Of a stretch of DNA of 64,000 nt, positions 50,116-58,305 are shown piece after piece. Position 1 is the first letter of the stretch, and every line of letters starts with the position of its first letter. The notes under the pieces were generated by a model. It was given only the letters and a program-made list of their open reading frames with translations, was not told the origin of the DNA and ran no database searches. Made by a program: the position numbers and the translations under genes. Source of the DNA: Mycobacterium sp. ACS4054 (GTDB taxonomy: Bacteria; Actinomycetota; Actinomycetes; Mycobacteriales; Mycobacteriaceae); assembly GCF_001667275.1 (NCBI RefSeq), contig NZ_LZHV01000061.1, forward strand, positions 248,001 to 312,000, in the 5' to 3' direction.

Positions 50116-52383
50116 ATGAGTGCGACGGCGGCGCCCCGGGTGCGGCTGACCAACGCCGAGAAGGTGCTGTACCCCGCCACCGGTACCACGAAGCGCGACG
50201 TCTTCGACTATTACACCCGGATCGCCGAGGTGATGATCCCGCACGTCGCGGGCCGCCCGGCCACCCGCAAGCGCTGGCCCAACGGCGTCGAGCAGGATTC
50301 ATTTTTCGAAAAACAACTGGCCTCGTCGGCGCCGGACTGGCTGCCGCGCGCCAGCGTCACGCACCGGTCCGGCACCACGACGTATCCGATCATCGACACC
50401 CCGGAGGGGCTGGCCTGGATCGCGCAACAGGCCGCCCTGGAAGTGCACGTGCCGCAGTGGCGGTTCGTCGCCGAGTGGACGCGGAGCAAGGCCGAGGAGC
50501 TCAAGCCCGGCCCGGCCACCCGCCTGGTGTTCGACCTCGACCCCGGCGAAGGCGTGACCATGGCGCAGCTGTGCGAGGTGGCCCACGCCGTCCGCGATCT
50601 GATGGACGGGATCGGGCTGACGCTGTTCCCGCTCACCAGCGGCAGCAAGGGCCTGCACCTGTACGCCCCGCTGGCGGAGCCGGTGAGCAGCAAGGGCGCC
50701 ACGGTATTGGCGAAACGGGTTGCCCAGCAACTGGAGCGGTCGATGCCCAAGCTGGTCACGTCAACCATGACCCGCAGCCTGCGGGCGGGAAAGGTGTTCC
50801 TCGACTGGAGCCAGAACAACGGATCCAAGACGACCATCGCACCGTATTCGTTGCGCGGACGCGAACATCCGACGGTAGCGGCGCCACGCACCTGGGCGGA
50901 GATCGGCGATCCGGCGCTGCGCCAGCTGCGCTACGACGAGGTCCTGGAGCGGGTGGCGCGCGACGGCGACCTGCTGGCGGCCCTCGACCAGGATGTCGCC
51001 GTCCCGGACCGGCTGAGCAAGTACCGCAGCATGCGAGACGCATCGAAAACCCCGGAGCCGGTTCCGCGGACCAAACCCACCACCGGACAAGGCAATTCGT
51101 TCGTCATCCAAGAGCACCACGCCCGCCGGCTGCATTATGACTTCCGGCTGGAGCGCGACGGCGTGCTGGTGTCGTGGGCGGTGCCGAAGAACCTGCCCGA
51201 AACCACCTCGGTGAACCACCTGGCGGTGCACACCGAGGATCATCCGCTGGAATACGCCACCTTCGAGGGCAACATCCCCAAAGGGGAGTACGGCGCCGGG
51301 AAGGTGATCATCTGGGACGCCGGCACCTACGAGGCGGAGAAGTTCCTGGAGGACGAGGTCATCGTCAACCTGCACGGCAACAAGGTCTCCGGCCGCTACG
51401 CCCTGATTCAAACGAACGGCAACCAGTGGCTGGCGCACCGGATGAAGGAGCAGAAGGCCTTCGACTTCGACGGGATCGCACCCATGCTCGCCACCCACGG
51501 CTCGATCGCGGCGCGCAAGGCGGGCCAATGGGCCTTCGAAGGCAAATGGGACGGTTACCGGCTGCTGGTCGAGATCGACCACGGCGACCTGCGGGTGCGG
51601 TCCCGGCGGGGCCGCGAGGTGACCAACGAGTATCCCCAATTGCGTACGCTGGCAGCCGATCTCGCCGACCACCACGTGGTCCTCGACGGCGAGGCCGTCG
51701 TCTTGGACGCGCACGGGGTGCCGAGCTTTCACGCGATGCAGAACCGGGGGCGGGGGAGCCGGGTGGAATTCTGGGCGTTCGACCTGCTGTACCTGGACGG
51801 GCGGTCGTTGCTGCGGGCGCGCTACCAGGACCGCCGAAAGCTGTTGGAAATGCTGGCCAGTGGCGGCGGCCTCATCGTCCCCGAGTTGTTGCCGGGCGAC
51901 GGCAAGCAGGCGCTGGAGCATTCCGCCAAACACGGTTGGGAGGGCGTGGTCGCCAAGAAGCGCGACTCCACCTATCAGCCCGGCCGCCGCTCGGCGTCGT
52001 GGATCAAGGACAAGCATTGGAACACGCAGGAAGTCGTGATCGGCGGGTGGAAGGCCGGAGAGGGCGGGCGCAGCAGCGGCATCGGCTCACTGCTGATGGG
52101 CATCCCGACCGACGGCGGCCTGCACTTCGCCGGGCGGGTCGGCACAGGCTTCACCGAACGCGACCTGGCCAACCTGAAGAAGACCCTGGCGCCGCTGCAC
52201 ACCGACCGATCCCCGTTCGACCCGCCCCTTCCCCGCAGCGAGGCCCGCGGCGTGACGTACGTCGAGCCCGTGCTGGTGGGCGAGGTGCGCTATAGCGAGT
52301 GGACCCCGGATGACCGGCTGCGCCAATCGAGTTGGCGTGGGCTAAGGCCCGACAAGGACCCGAGTGAGGTGGTGCGCGAATGA
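50116..52383 (+). CDS. ligD: multifunctional NHEJ DNA ligase LigD
   Basis: 755 residues in the mycobacterial order polymerase-phosphoesterase-ligase. POL (about 1-290) has the catalytic D140/D142 in LVFDLDPGEG. PE (about 310-450) starts SFVIQEHHARRLHYDFRLE. LIG (about 465-755) has the nucleotidyl Lys K477 in FEGKWDGYRLL and the late motif EGVVAKKRDSTYQPGRRS. It fills, trims and seals Ku-bound double-strand breaks. Stop overlaps the next start as ATGA, so the FAH-MBL protein is coupled to it. Confidence 0.96.
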   Translation: MSATAAPRVRLTNAEKVLYPATGTTKRDVFDYYTRIAEVMIPHVAGRPATRKRWPNGVEQDSFFEKQLASSAPDWLPRASVTHRSGTTTYPIIDTPEGLAWIAQQAALEVHVPQWRFVAEWTRSKAEELKPGPATRLVFDLDPGEGVTMAQLCEVAHAVRDLMDGIGLTLFPLTSGSKGLHLYAPLAEPVSSKGATVLAKRVAQQLERSMPKLVTSTMTRSLRAGKVFLDWSQNNGSKTTIAPYSLRGREHPTVAAPRTWAEIGDPALRQLRYDEVLERVARDGDLLAALDQDVAVPDRLSKYRSMRDASKTPEPVPRTKPTTGQGNSFVIQEHHARRLHYDFRLERDGVLVSWAVPKNLPETTSVNHLAVHTEDHPLEYATFEGNIPKGEYGAGKVIIWDAGTYEAEKFLEDEVIVNLHGNKVSGRYALIQTNGNQWLAHRMKEQKAFDFDGIAPMLATHGSIAARKAGQWAFEGKWDGYRLLVEIDHGDLRVRSRRGREVTNEYPQLRTLAADLADHHVVLDGEAVVLDAHGVPSFHAMQNRGRGSRVEFWAFDLLYLDGRSLLRARYQDRRKLLEMLASGGGLIVPELLPGDGKQALEHSAKHGWEGVVAKKRDSTYQPGRRSASWIKDKHWNTQEVVIGGWKAGEGGRSSGIGSLLMGIPTDGGLHFAGRVGTGFTERDLANLKKTLAPLHTDRSPFDPPLPRSEARGVTYVEPVLVGEVRYSEWTPDDRLRQSSWRGLRPDKDPSEVVRE

Positions 52384-54320
52384 AATGGGTGACCTACGCC
52401 GACGCCGACGGTGAACGCACCGGGGTGCTCTCCGGTGACGCCGTCCACGCGATGCCCGCGGGTGTGACGCTGCTCGAGCTGATCGGGCGCGGCGCCGAGG
52501 GCTTGCGCGCGGCGGGCGAGGAGGCGCTGCAGGCCGCGGCGCCGGTGCCCGTGAATGGGGTGCGGCTGCTGGCACCCATCCCGCGCCCGCCGTCCATCCG
52601 CGACTCGTTGTGCTTTCTGGATCACATGCGCAACTGCCAGGCGGCGCTCGGCGCCGGGCGGACACTCGCCGACACTTGGTATCGCATCCCCGCGTTTTAC
52701 TTCGCCTGCCCCGCAACCGTTTTAGGCCCCTACGACGACGCCCCGACCGCGCCCGGAAGCGCGTGGCAGGACTTCGAATTGGAGATCGCCGCGGTCATCG
52801 GCACCGGCGGGCGGGACCTTTCCGTCGACGAGGCCGAGCGGGCGATCGCCGGCTACACCATCTTCAACGATTGGTCCGCGCGCGACCTGCAGCAGATGGA
52901 AAGCCAACTGGGGATCGGCCAGGGCAAGGGCAAGGACAGCGGCGTCACGCTGGGCCCGTACCTGGTGACGCCGGACGAACTCGAGCCCTACCGACGGGAC
53001 GGCAAGTTGGACCTGCAGGTCACCGCCCTGGTCAACGGCGCCGTGATCGGATCGGGGTCGACCGCCCAAATGGATTGGAGCTTCGGCGAAGTCATCTCCT
53101 ACGCCTCGCGCGGCGTGACCCTCGCCCCCGGCGACGTCATCGGGTCGGGCACCGTGCCGACCTGCACGCTGGTCGAGCACCTGAACCCGGCGGCGCTGGA
53201 CGCGTTCCCCGGCTGGCTGCACGACGGTGACGTCGTCACGCTGCAAGTCCAGGGGCTCGGCGAGACCCGGCAGACCGTGCGCGCCAGCGGCGAGCCGCAC
53301 CCGCTGGCGGCCCGGCCCAACCCGGACGCCGCGCCCGCCGCTCCCCGGGTGAACCGCGCGCCGGCGAAGGTGCCCTACACTCGCGGCCTGCACCAAATCG
53401 CCGACCGGGTATGGGCCTGGACGCTGCCGGACGGCGGCTACGGCTGGAGCAACGCCGGGCTGGTCGCCGGAGACGGGGCGTCGCTGCTCGTCGACACCCT
53501 GTTCGACCTGGCGCTGACTCGTGAAATGCTCACCGCCATGCGAGATCTCACCTCGACGGCACCCATCACCGACGCGCTGATCACGCACTCCAACGGGGAC
53601 CACACCCACGGCAATCAACTGCTCGACGCCTCGGTGCGGATCATCGCCGCGAGGGGCACCGCCGAGGAGATCGCGCACGGCATGGCGCCCGAGATGCTGG
53701 CGATGGCGCAGACCGCGAACCTCGGCCCGGTCGCGACGCCCTACACGCGAGACCGATTCGGGCACTTCGACTTCAGCGGCATCACGGTGCGCAATGCCGA
53801 TCAGACCTTCGAGCGCGACCTGACCATCGAGGTGGGCGGGCGGCGCGTCGACCTGCTGAACCTGGGCCCCGCGCACACCGCCGCGGATTCGGTGGTGCAC
53901 GTGCCCGACGCCGGGGTGCTGTTCGGCGGCGACCTGCTGTTCATCGGCTGCACCCCGATCGTGTGGGCCGGCCCGATCGCCAACTGGATCACCGCGTGCG
54001 ACACCATGATCGGGCTCGACGCGCCGACGGTGGTGCCCGGCCACGGGCCCGTCAGCGACCCGGACGGAATCCGCGCCGTCCGTGGGTATCTCGCGCATGT
54101 GTCCGAACAGGCCGAGGCCGCGTATCGCCGCGGCCTGTCGTGGTCCGAGGCGGCGGACACCATAGACCTCGGCAAGTACGGGACCTGGCTGGACGCGGAG
54201 CGCGTCGTCGTCAACGTCTACCAGCGTTACCGCGAACTGGACCCCGAGACCCCGCAGCTGGAGGTGATGGCCTTGCTGGTGATGCAGGCCGAGTGGCTGG
54301 CCAAGCGGGGTGCCGGCTAA
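52380..54320 (+). CDS. fumarylacetoacetate hydrolase-like / metallo-beta-lactamase fusion (Rv0939-like)
   Basis: 646 residues (I recall 644 for Rv0939). Residues 1-300 are FAH-like, with acidic metal ligands in DFELEIAAVIGTGGRD, a YTIFNDWSARDLQ helix and APGDVIGSGTVPTCT. Residues ~325-640 are an MBL fold with THSNGDHTHG (H403, Asn405 in place of the second His, D407, H408), LGPAHTAADSVV and VPGHGPV. FAH enzymes cut or decarboxylate ring-opened acids; the MBL part is a hydrolase. Coupled to ligD by ATGA, though a catabolic role seems more natural than repair. Confidence 0.85.
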   Translation: MKWVTYADADGERTGVLSGDAVHAMPAGVTLLELIGRGAEGLRAAGEEALQAAAPVPVNGVRLLAPIPRPPSIRDSLCFLDHMRNCQAALGAGRTLADTWYRIPAFYFACPATVLGPYDDAPTAPGSAWQDFELEIAAVIGTGGRDLSVDEAERAIAGYTIFNDWSARDLQQMESQLGIGQGKGKDSGVTLGPYLVTPDELEPYRRDGKLDLQVTALVNGAVIGSGSTAQMDWSFGEVISYASRGVTLAPGDVIGSGTVPTCTLVEHLNPAALDAFPGWLHDGDVVTLQVQGLGETRQTVRASGEPHPLAARPNPDAAPAAPRVNRAPAKVPYTRGLHQIADRVWAWTLPDGGYGWSNAGLVAGDGASLLVDTLFDLALTREMLTAMRDLTSTAPITDALITHSNGDHTHGNQLLDASVRIIAARGTAEEIAHGMAPEMLAMAQTANLGPVATPYTRDRFGHFDFSGITVRNADQTFERDLTIEVGGRRVDLLNLGPAHTAADSVVHVPDAGVLFGGDLLFIGCTPIVWAGPIANWITACDTMIGLDAPTVVPGHGPVSDPDGIRAVRGYLAHVSEQAEAAYRRGLSWSEAADTIDLGKYGTWLDAERVVVNVYQRYRELDPETPQLEVMALLVMQAEWLAKRGAG

Positions 54321-55234
54321 ACCCGAACGGCCCGAACGAAACTGATGGTGGTGGACGGAACCTGCTGCGCGGCCGGCCCCAGCTCGGGCAGCCCCGCGGC
54401 GGCGAACAAATCGGTCAGCCGGGATTGGTTGGTGTTCCACCCGTTGTCGTGCAGATGCGCGGCGACGTCGGTGTGCTCGCCCGGGTACGTCAACTTGCCG
54501 AGATCCATGTCGAGTCCCCATCGTCGCCAGCCCTCGTTCATCAGCCGGGCTTGTTCCTGGGCCTCCGGCGAAGTCCCGGTCACCGTTCCGTAGTCGGCGG
54601 CGAACCGGCTGCCCTCGGCGGACAGCGGGATGATGGAATCCAGCAGCCGAACCTCGGCCTCCGGGGGGAGCCATCCGATCAGCACCCCCTCGGCGAGCCA
54701 TGCGGTGGGGTGGGCCGGATCGAAGCCCTCGTCCTGAAGCGCCGCCGGCCAATCCTCGCGCAGATCGATCCCGACCTCGCGAAGCTTGGCGGTGGGCGCC
54801 GCCCCGATCTCCGACATCGTCGCAGCCTTGAACGCGATCACCTCGGGCTGATCGATCTCGTACACGATCGTTCCGATCGGCCAGCGCAGCCGGTAGGCGC
54901 GCGAATCCAGACCCGACGCCACGATCACCACCTGCAGCAGCCCCGCTTCGCCGGCGGCGGCGAAGTAGTCGTCGAAATACCGCGCGCGGGCCGCGAACGT
55001 GTCGACCATCCGGGCGAAGCCCACGGTCCGCTCGAGTTCGTCGGAATCCAGTTCACCGCTGGCCAGCTTGGTGAAGACGTCCAACCCGACGGCACGCACC
55101 AGGGGTTCGGCGAAGTCATCCGTGATCACCGGCTGCGGCCGCTTGCTCGCGGCGGCCCGGGCGGCGGCGACCATGGTGGCCGTCGCTCCCACGCTGTTGG
55201 CCAGGTCCCAGCTGTCACCTTCGGTTCGTGCCAT
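54317..55234 (-). CDS. S-adenosylmethionine-dependent methyltransferase (PPM1/LCMT-like)
   Basis: 305 residues of the mycobacterial SAM methyltransferase family: VGATATMVAAARAAASKRP near the N-terminus, ARYFDDYF, the AdoMet motif VVIVASGLDSRAYRLRWP, and YEIDQPEVIAFK with the acidic residue after strand 2. These enzymes carry out O-methylation of small or lipid substrates; none is assigned. GAAGGAGA precedes ATG 55234. Convergent with the FAH-MBL gene, with the stop codons overlapping. Confidence 0.88.
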   Translation of the reverse strand: MARTEGDSWDLANSVGATATMVAAARAAASKRPQPVITDDFAEPLVRAVGLDVFTKLASGELDSDELERTVGFARMVDTFAARARYFDDYFAAAGEAGLLQVVIVASGLDSRAYRLRWPIGTIVYEIDQPEVIAFKAATMSEIGAAPTAKLREVGIDLREDWPAALQDEGFDPAHPTAWLAEGVLIGWLPPEAEVRLLDSIIPLSAEGSRFAADYGTVTGTSPEAQEQARLMNEGWRRWGLDMDLGKLTYPGEHTDVAAHLHDNGWNTNQSRLTDLFAAAGLPELGPAAQQVPSTTISFVRAVRV

Positions 55235-55296
55235 GGTTCTCCTTCGACGTCGCGGCAAAACCACCGTATGCCCCTTCCGTGAACTTCCGCGTCGCC

Positions 55297-55302
55297 TACG
55301 GT
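55297..55302 (+). promoter_or_regulatory. -10 element for leaderless enoyl-CoA hydratase gene
   Basis: TACGGT, 6 nt before ATG 55309; it supports that start over GTG 55279. Confidence 0.45.
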
Positions 55303-55308
55303 TTCTCC

Positions 55309-56115
55309 ATGCCCGCAGTGGAATTGGAAACCCTCGAAGACGACATCGCCCTCGTCACCCTGAACCGCCCCGAGCGTCTCAACGCCATCGACGGATCGCT
55401 GATCGACGGCGTGGACCACGCCCTGGCCGAACTCGCCGCCGGCGAGTTCAGGGCCGCGATCCTGACCGGCGCCGGTCGCGGATTCTGCGCGGGTGCCGAC
55501 CTGAGCGGCACCGGCGAGCCGTGGACCAAGCCCAGGCCGTCGACCCCGCCGTTCAAGGTCAACTACGACTCCCAGGTCCGGCTCGCCGACCTGTTCATCC
55601 GGATCTACGAGTTGCCCATTCCGGTGGTCGCCGCGGTCAACGGCGTCGCCGTCGGGGGAGGGCTGGCGTTCACACTTGTCTCCGATGTCCGGGTCGCGTC
55701 CGAGCAGGCCCGGTTCGGGTCTGCGTTCATCAAGGCGGGCTTCTCGTCGATGGACATGGGCACCAGCTACCTCCTGCCGAAGATCGTCGGCGCCGGGGTG
55801 GCGCGCGAACTCATGCTGTCCGGCCGGATCATCGACGCGGCCGAGGCCTACCGCATCAAGTTGGTGCACGAGGTGGTGGCCGCCGACGAGCTCATGGCGG
55901 CCGCGCTGAAGGTCGCCCGCTCGTTCGCCGAGAACAACGCCTACGGCGTGTGGCAGACCAAGATCGGCCTCAACGCGGCGCTGGACGCGCCGAGCTTGCG
56001 CCACGCCATCGAGATCGAGAACCGCACCCAGATCCTCAGCGGTTTCACCAACAATCCCGTCGAGGCGGCCATGGCGCACCGGGAGAAGCGGGCCCCGAAG
56101 TGGGATCGGCTGTGA
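55309..56115 (+). CDS. enoyl-CoA hydratase/isomerase family protein
   Basis: 268 residues of the crotonase fold. Oxyanion loops are GAGRGFCAGADLSGTG and AAVNGVAVGGGLAFTLVSDV. A Ser-Ser-Met-Asp segment (AGFSSMDMGTSYLLPK) occupies the region of the second catalytic Glu, so the reaction may be isomerase-like or altered. It probably acts in fatty acid or sterol side-chain breakdown. Not part of an evident operon. Confidence 0.87.
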   Translation: MPAVELETLEDDIALVTLNRPERLNAIDGSLIDGVDHALAELAAGEFRAAILTGAGRGFCAGADLSGTGEPWTKPRPSTPPFKVNYDSQVRLADLFIRIYELPIPVVAAVNGVAVGGGLAFTLVSDVRVASEQARFGSAFIKAGFSSMDMGTSYLLPKIVGAGVARELMLSGRIIDAAEAYRIKLVHEVVAADELMAAALKVARSFAENNAYGVWQTKIGLNAALDAPSLRHAIEIENRTQILSGFTNNPVEAAMAHREKRAPKWDRL

Positions 56116-56154
56116 GGGACCGCCGCTGCCTGATGGCGGCGGCCCGCCGCTAGG

Positions 56155-57021
56155 CTAGACCTTCGCGATCACGTTCTCGGCGAACATCTCCAGATTGCGG
56201 ATCTTGGTCTCCAGCGGCTCGGTGTCCTTGCCCTTGATGTAGGGAATGCGGAAGCCAACGATGGCGTCGGTGACGCCCTTGTCCTCGAGGCGTTTGATGC
56301 CGTCGACGGTGTAGGCGTCGACCGAGATGACGTGAATCTGGAACGGCCCGGTCTTGCCCGCTTCCTCCCGATACCGCTTGAGCTTGGCGATCAGCCCGTC
56401 GAGCTCCTCCGGGTCGCCGCCGCCGTGCATCCAGCCGTCCAGCCGCGCGGCGCGGCGCAGCGCCGCGTCGGCGTGCCCACCGATCAGGATCGGGATCGGC
56501 TGGGTGGGAGCCGGCGTCATCTTGGTCTTCGGGATGTCGTAGAACTCGCCGTGGAACTCGAAGTAGTCACCTGTGGTGAGGCCCTGAATGATCTCGATGC
56601 ATTCGTCCATGCGCTTGCCGCGCTTGGCGAACGGGACGCCCAGCAGCTCGTAGTCCTCCGGCCAGGGGCTGGTGCCGACGCCGAAACCCACCCGGTTGTT
56701 GGTCATCGCCGCCAACGAGCCGATCTGCTTGGCCACTAGCGCCGGCGGCCGGATGGGCAGCTTGAGGACGAAGAAATTGAAGTGCAACTTCGTCGTCACC
56801 GCCCCCAAAGCCGCTGTCAGCACGAAGGTTTCGATGAACTCCTTGCCGTCCAGGAACTCGCGGTCGCCGTCCGGCGTGTACGGGTACTTCGAGTCGGACT
56901 CGAAGGGGTAGGCGATGCTGTCGGCGATCGTCATCGCGTGATACCCCGCCGCCTCGGCCGCCTGGGCCAGCGGGATGTAGTACCGATGGTCGGTCATCGC
57001 CTCCGCGTAGGTGAACCGCAC
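56155..57021 (-). CDS. F420-dependent LLM-class oxidoreductase (Rv0940c-like)
   Basis: 288 residues (as I recall for Rv0940c). TIM-barrel signatures are YHAMTIADSIAYPFES, RVGFGVGTSPWPEDYELLG, GKRMDECIEIIQGL and PIPILIGGHADAALRRAARL. It should use coenzyme F420 on an unknown carbonyl or alcohol. The GTG at 57021 has AGGAAGG upstream at 9 nt; a GTG at 57051 is the alternative. Confidence 0.87.
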   Translation of the reverse strand: MRFTYAEAMTDHRYYIPLAQAAEAAGYHAMTIADSIAYPFESDSKYPYTPDGDREFLDGKEFIETFVLTAALGAVTTKLHFNFFVLKLPIRPPALVAKQIGSLAAMTNNRVGFGVGTSPWPEDYELLGVPFAKRGKRMDECIEIIQGLTTGDYFEFHGEFYDIPKTKMTPAPTQPIPILIGGHADAALRRAARLDGWMHGGGDPEELDGLIAKLKRYREEAGKTGPFQIHVISVDAYTVDGIKRLEDKGVTDAIVGFRIPYIKGKDTEPLETKIRNLEMFAENVIAKV

Positions 57022-57108
57022 GTGATCCGCCTTCCTGGAACGGGTCGTCACACGAGATTAGAACGTGTTCTAGTTCTACCCGTGCGCGGGTTCCCAGACA
57101 ATAAGGCG

Positions 57109-57876
57109 TCAGAGCTGGTTTTCGGGGCCGATGACCGCCCACACCGTCTTGCCGGACGACGTGGGGGTGCTGCCCCACGCCCGGGACAACGCATCGACGA
57201 TCGCCAGGCCGGAGACGTCGATGCCGGGGCCCGACGACGGCAGCCGCAGGGCCGGGGCGTGGCTGCTGTCGGACACCGCGATGGTCGCGGTCGCGCCGTG
57301 GCTCTCGATCCGCATCACGGGCACGCTCGCGGTGTGTTCCAGCACGTTCTCGACGAACACGTTGACCACGACCAGCGCGACGGGGATGAGCGTGGACTGC
57401 GACCACGCGGTCAGCCACTCGCGGACCAGGCGCCGCGATTCGCGCAGGCTGGTCAGGTCGGCGGGCAGCTGCGCGTCGGCGCGGCGCACCGCACGCCGGC
57501 TCTGCTGACCCAGCGCCTTCATCGCCGCCTTCTCGGTCGAGTAGACCGGCATGAAGTAGGCGACGCCGCTGCGGGCGATCGACTCGCGGGTGCCGCGGTG
57601 CGCGCAGACCAACACGATCGGCACATTGGGGTTGCTGCGGACTTGCCAGTGCGCCCCGATGAAGGTCGACCACGCCAGTTCGGCGAGCACCTTGAGCGCC
57701 GAGATGTTGACGACGACGGCGGCGGGTTCGTCCAACGTGGCCTGCAGGATGTGGTCGCGCAGGGCCGCGGAGTTGGTGGTGTCGAGCACGCCGTCGACGG
57801 TCAGCACGGTGACCGATTCGTCCGTCCGCGTCGCGACGGCCAGCGTGCTGGGGGACTCAGCTACCGAGCTCGCCAC
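57109..57876 (-). CDS. STAS - HATPase (anti-sigma factor-like) fusion regulator (Rv0941c-like)
   Basis: 255 residues, the length I recall for Rv0941c. Residues ~15-105 form a STAS domain (VLTVDGVLDTTNSAALRDHI, then VVVNISALKVLAELAWSTFI) in which the usual phospho-Ser/Thr segment is present. Residues ~130-255 resemble a RsbW-type HATPase (VNVFVENVLEHTA N-box; GLAIVDALSRAWG G-box). One chain thus carries antagonist and anti-sigma-like modules. GTG 57876 has GAGAGGGG upstream and lies inside the end of a 45-codon ORF. Confidence 0.82.
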   Translation of the reverse strand: MASSVAESPSTLAVATRTDESVTVLTVDGVLDTTNSAALRDHILQATLDEPAAVVVNISALKVLAELAWSTFIGAHWQVRSNPNVPIVLVCAHRGTRESIARSGVAYFMPVYSTEKAAMKALGQQSRRAVRRADAQLPADLTSLRESRRLVREWLTAWSQSTLIPVALVVVNVFVENVLEHTASVPVMRIESHGATATIAVSDSSHAPALRLPSSGPGIDVSGLAIVDALSRAWGSTPTSSGKTVWAVIGPENQL

Positions 57877-57994
57877 CGCGACCCCTCTCCGTGGCCGGAC
57901 CGGTGGTGTCGAGGCGCTCGAACACCCGGGCGGGCGACGACGGATGGGACGTCGCAACGCGGCTGCCCATCTGGGTCCTGCCGTCGGGTTCCAT
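57857..57994 (-). CDS. possible 45-residue leader ORF of the STAS-HATPase gene
   Basis: ATG 57994 with a very good GAGGAG site 5 nt upstream. The peptide starts MEPDGRTQMGSRVATSHP and ends GRGGELGS. It ends 20 nt inside the next gene in another frame, so ribosomes finishing it could reinitiate at GTG 57876. No homology is recognised. Confidence 0.4.
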   Translation of the reverse strand: MEPDGRTQMGSRVATSHPSSPARVFERLDTTGPATERGRGGELGS

Positions 57995-58305
57995 CGCTGC
58001 TCCTCGAATCACTGCCGGGCCGACTGCTTGAGTATCCGCCCTCAGCGGCAAAAGTCTAATTCGGGTGCAGCGGCCAAGACGCCAACGGAAAGAGCAGCCC
58101 ACGGGGGCGGCGCGCCGAGCGCGCGACGCAGGGGGCGCGGTATGAGTGAGGCGCGTGCCAGTCCCCACCCGTTCGAGGCCCCCGCCTCTACCGCACCGAA
58201 CATATCGTTCGAATTCGCTGCGCAGCACGCGCACTCGCCGGGGTTACCCCGTTGCGGGGGTGCCCAAACGCCCGGAAAATATCGCGATAAGCAGGCGAAA
58301 AGGGG
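57995..58305. other. intergenic region, no gene seen
   Basis: About 310 bp between the leader ORF and the DUF4873 gene on the same strand. It includes an AT-richer patch (AATATCGCGATAAG near 58276) but no convincing gene or hairpin. Confidence 0.5.
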
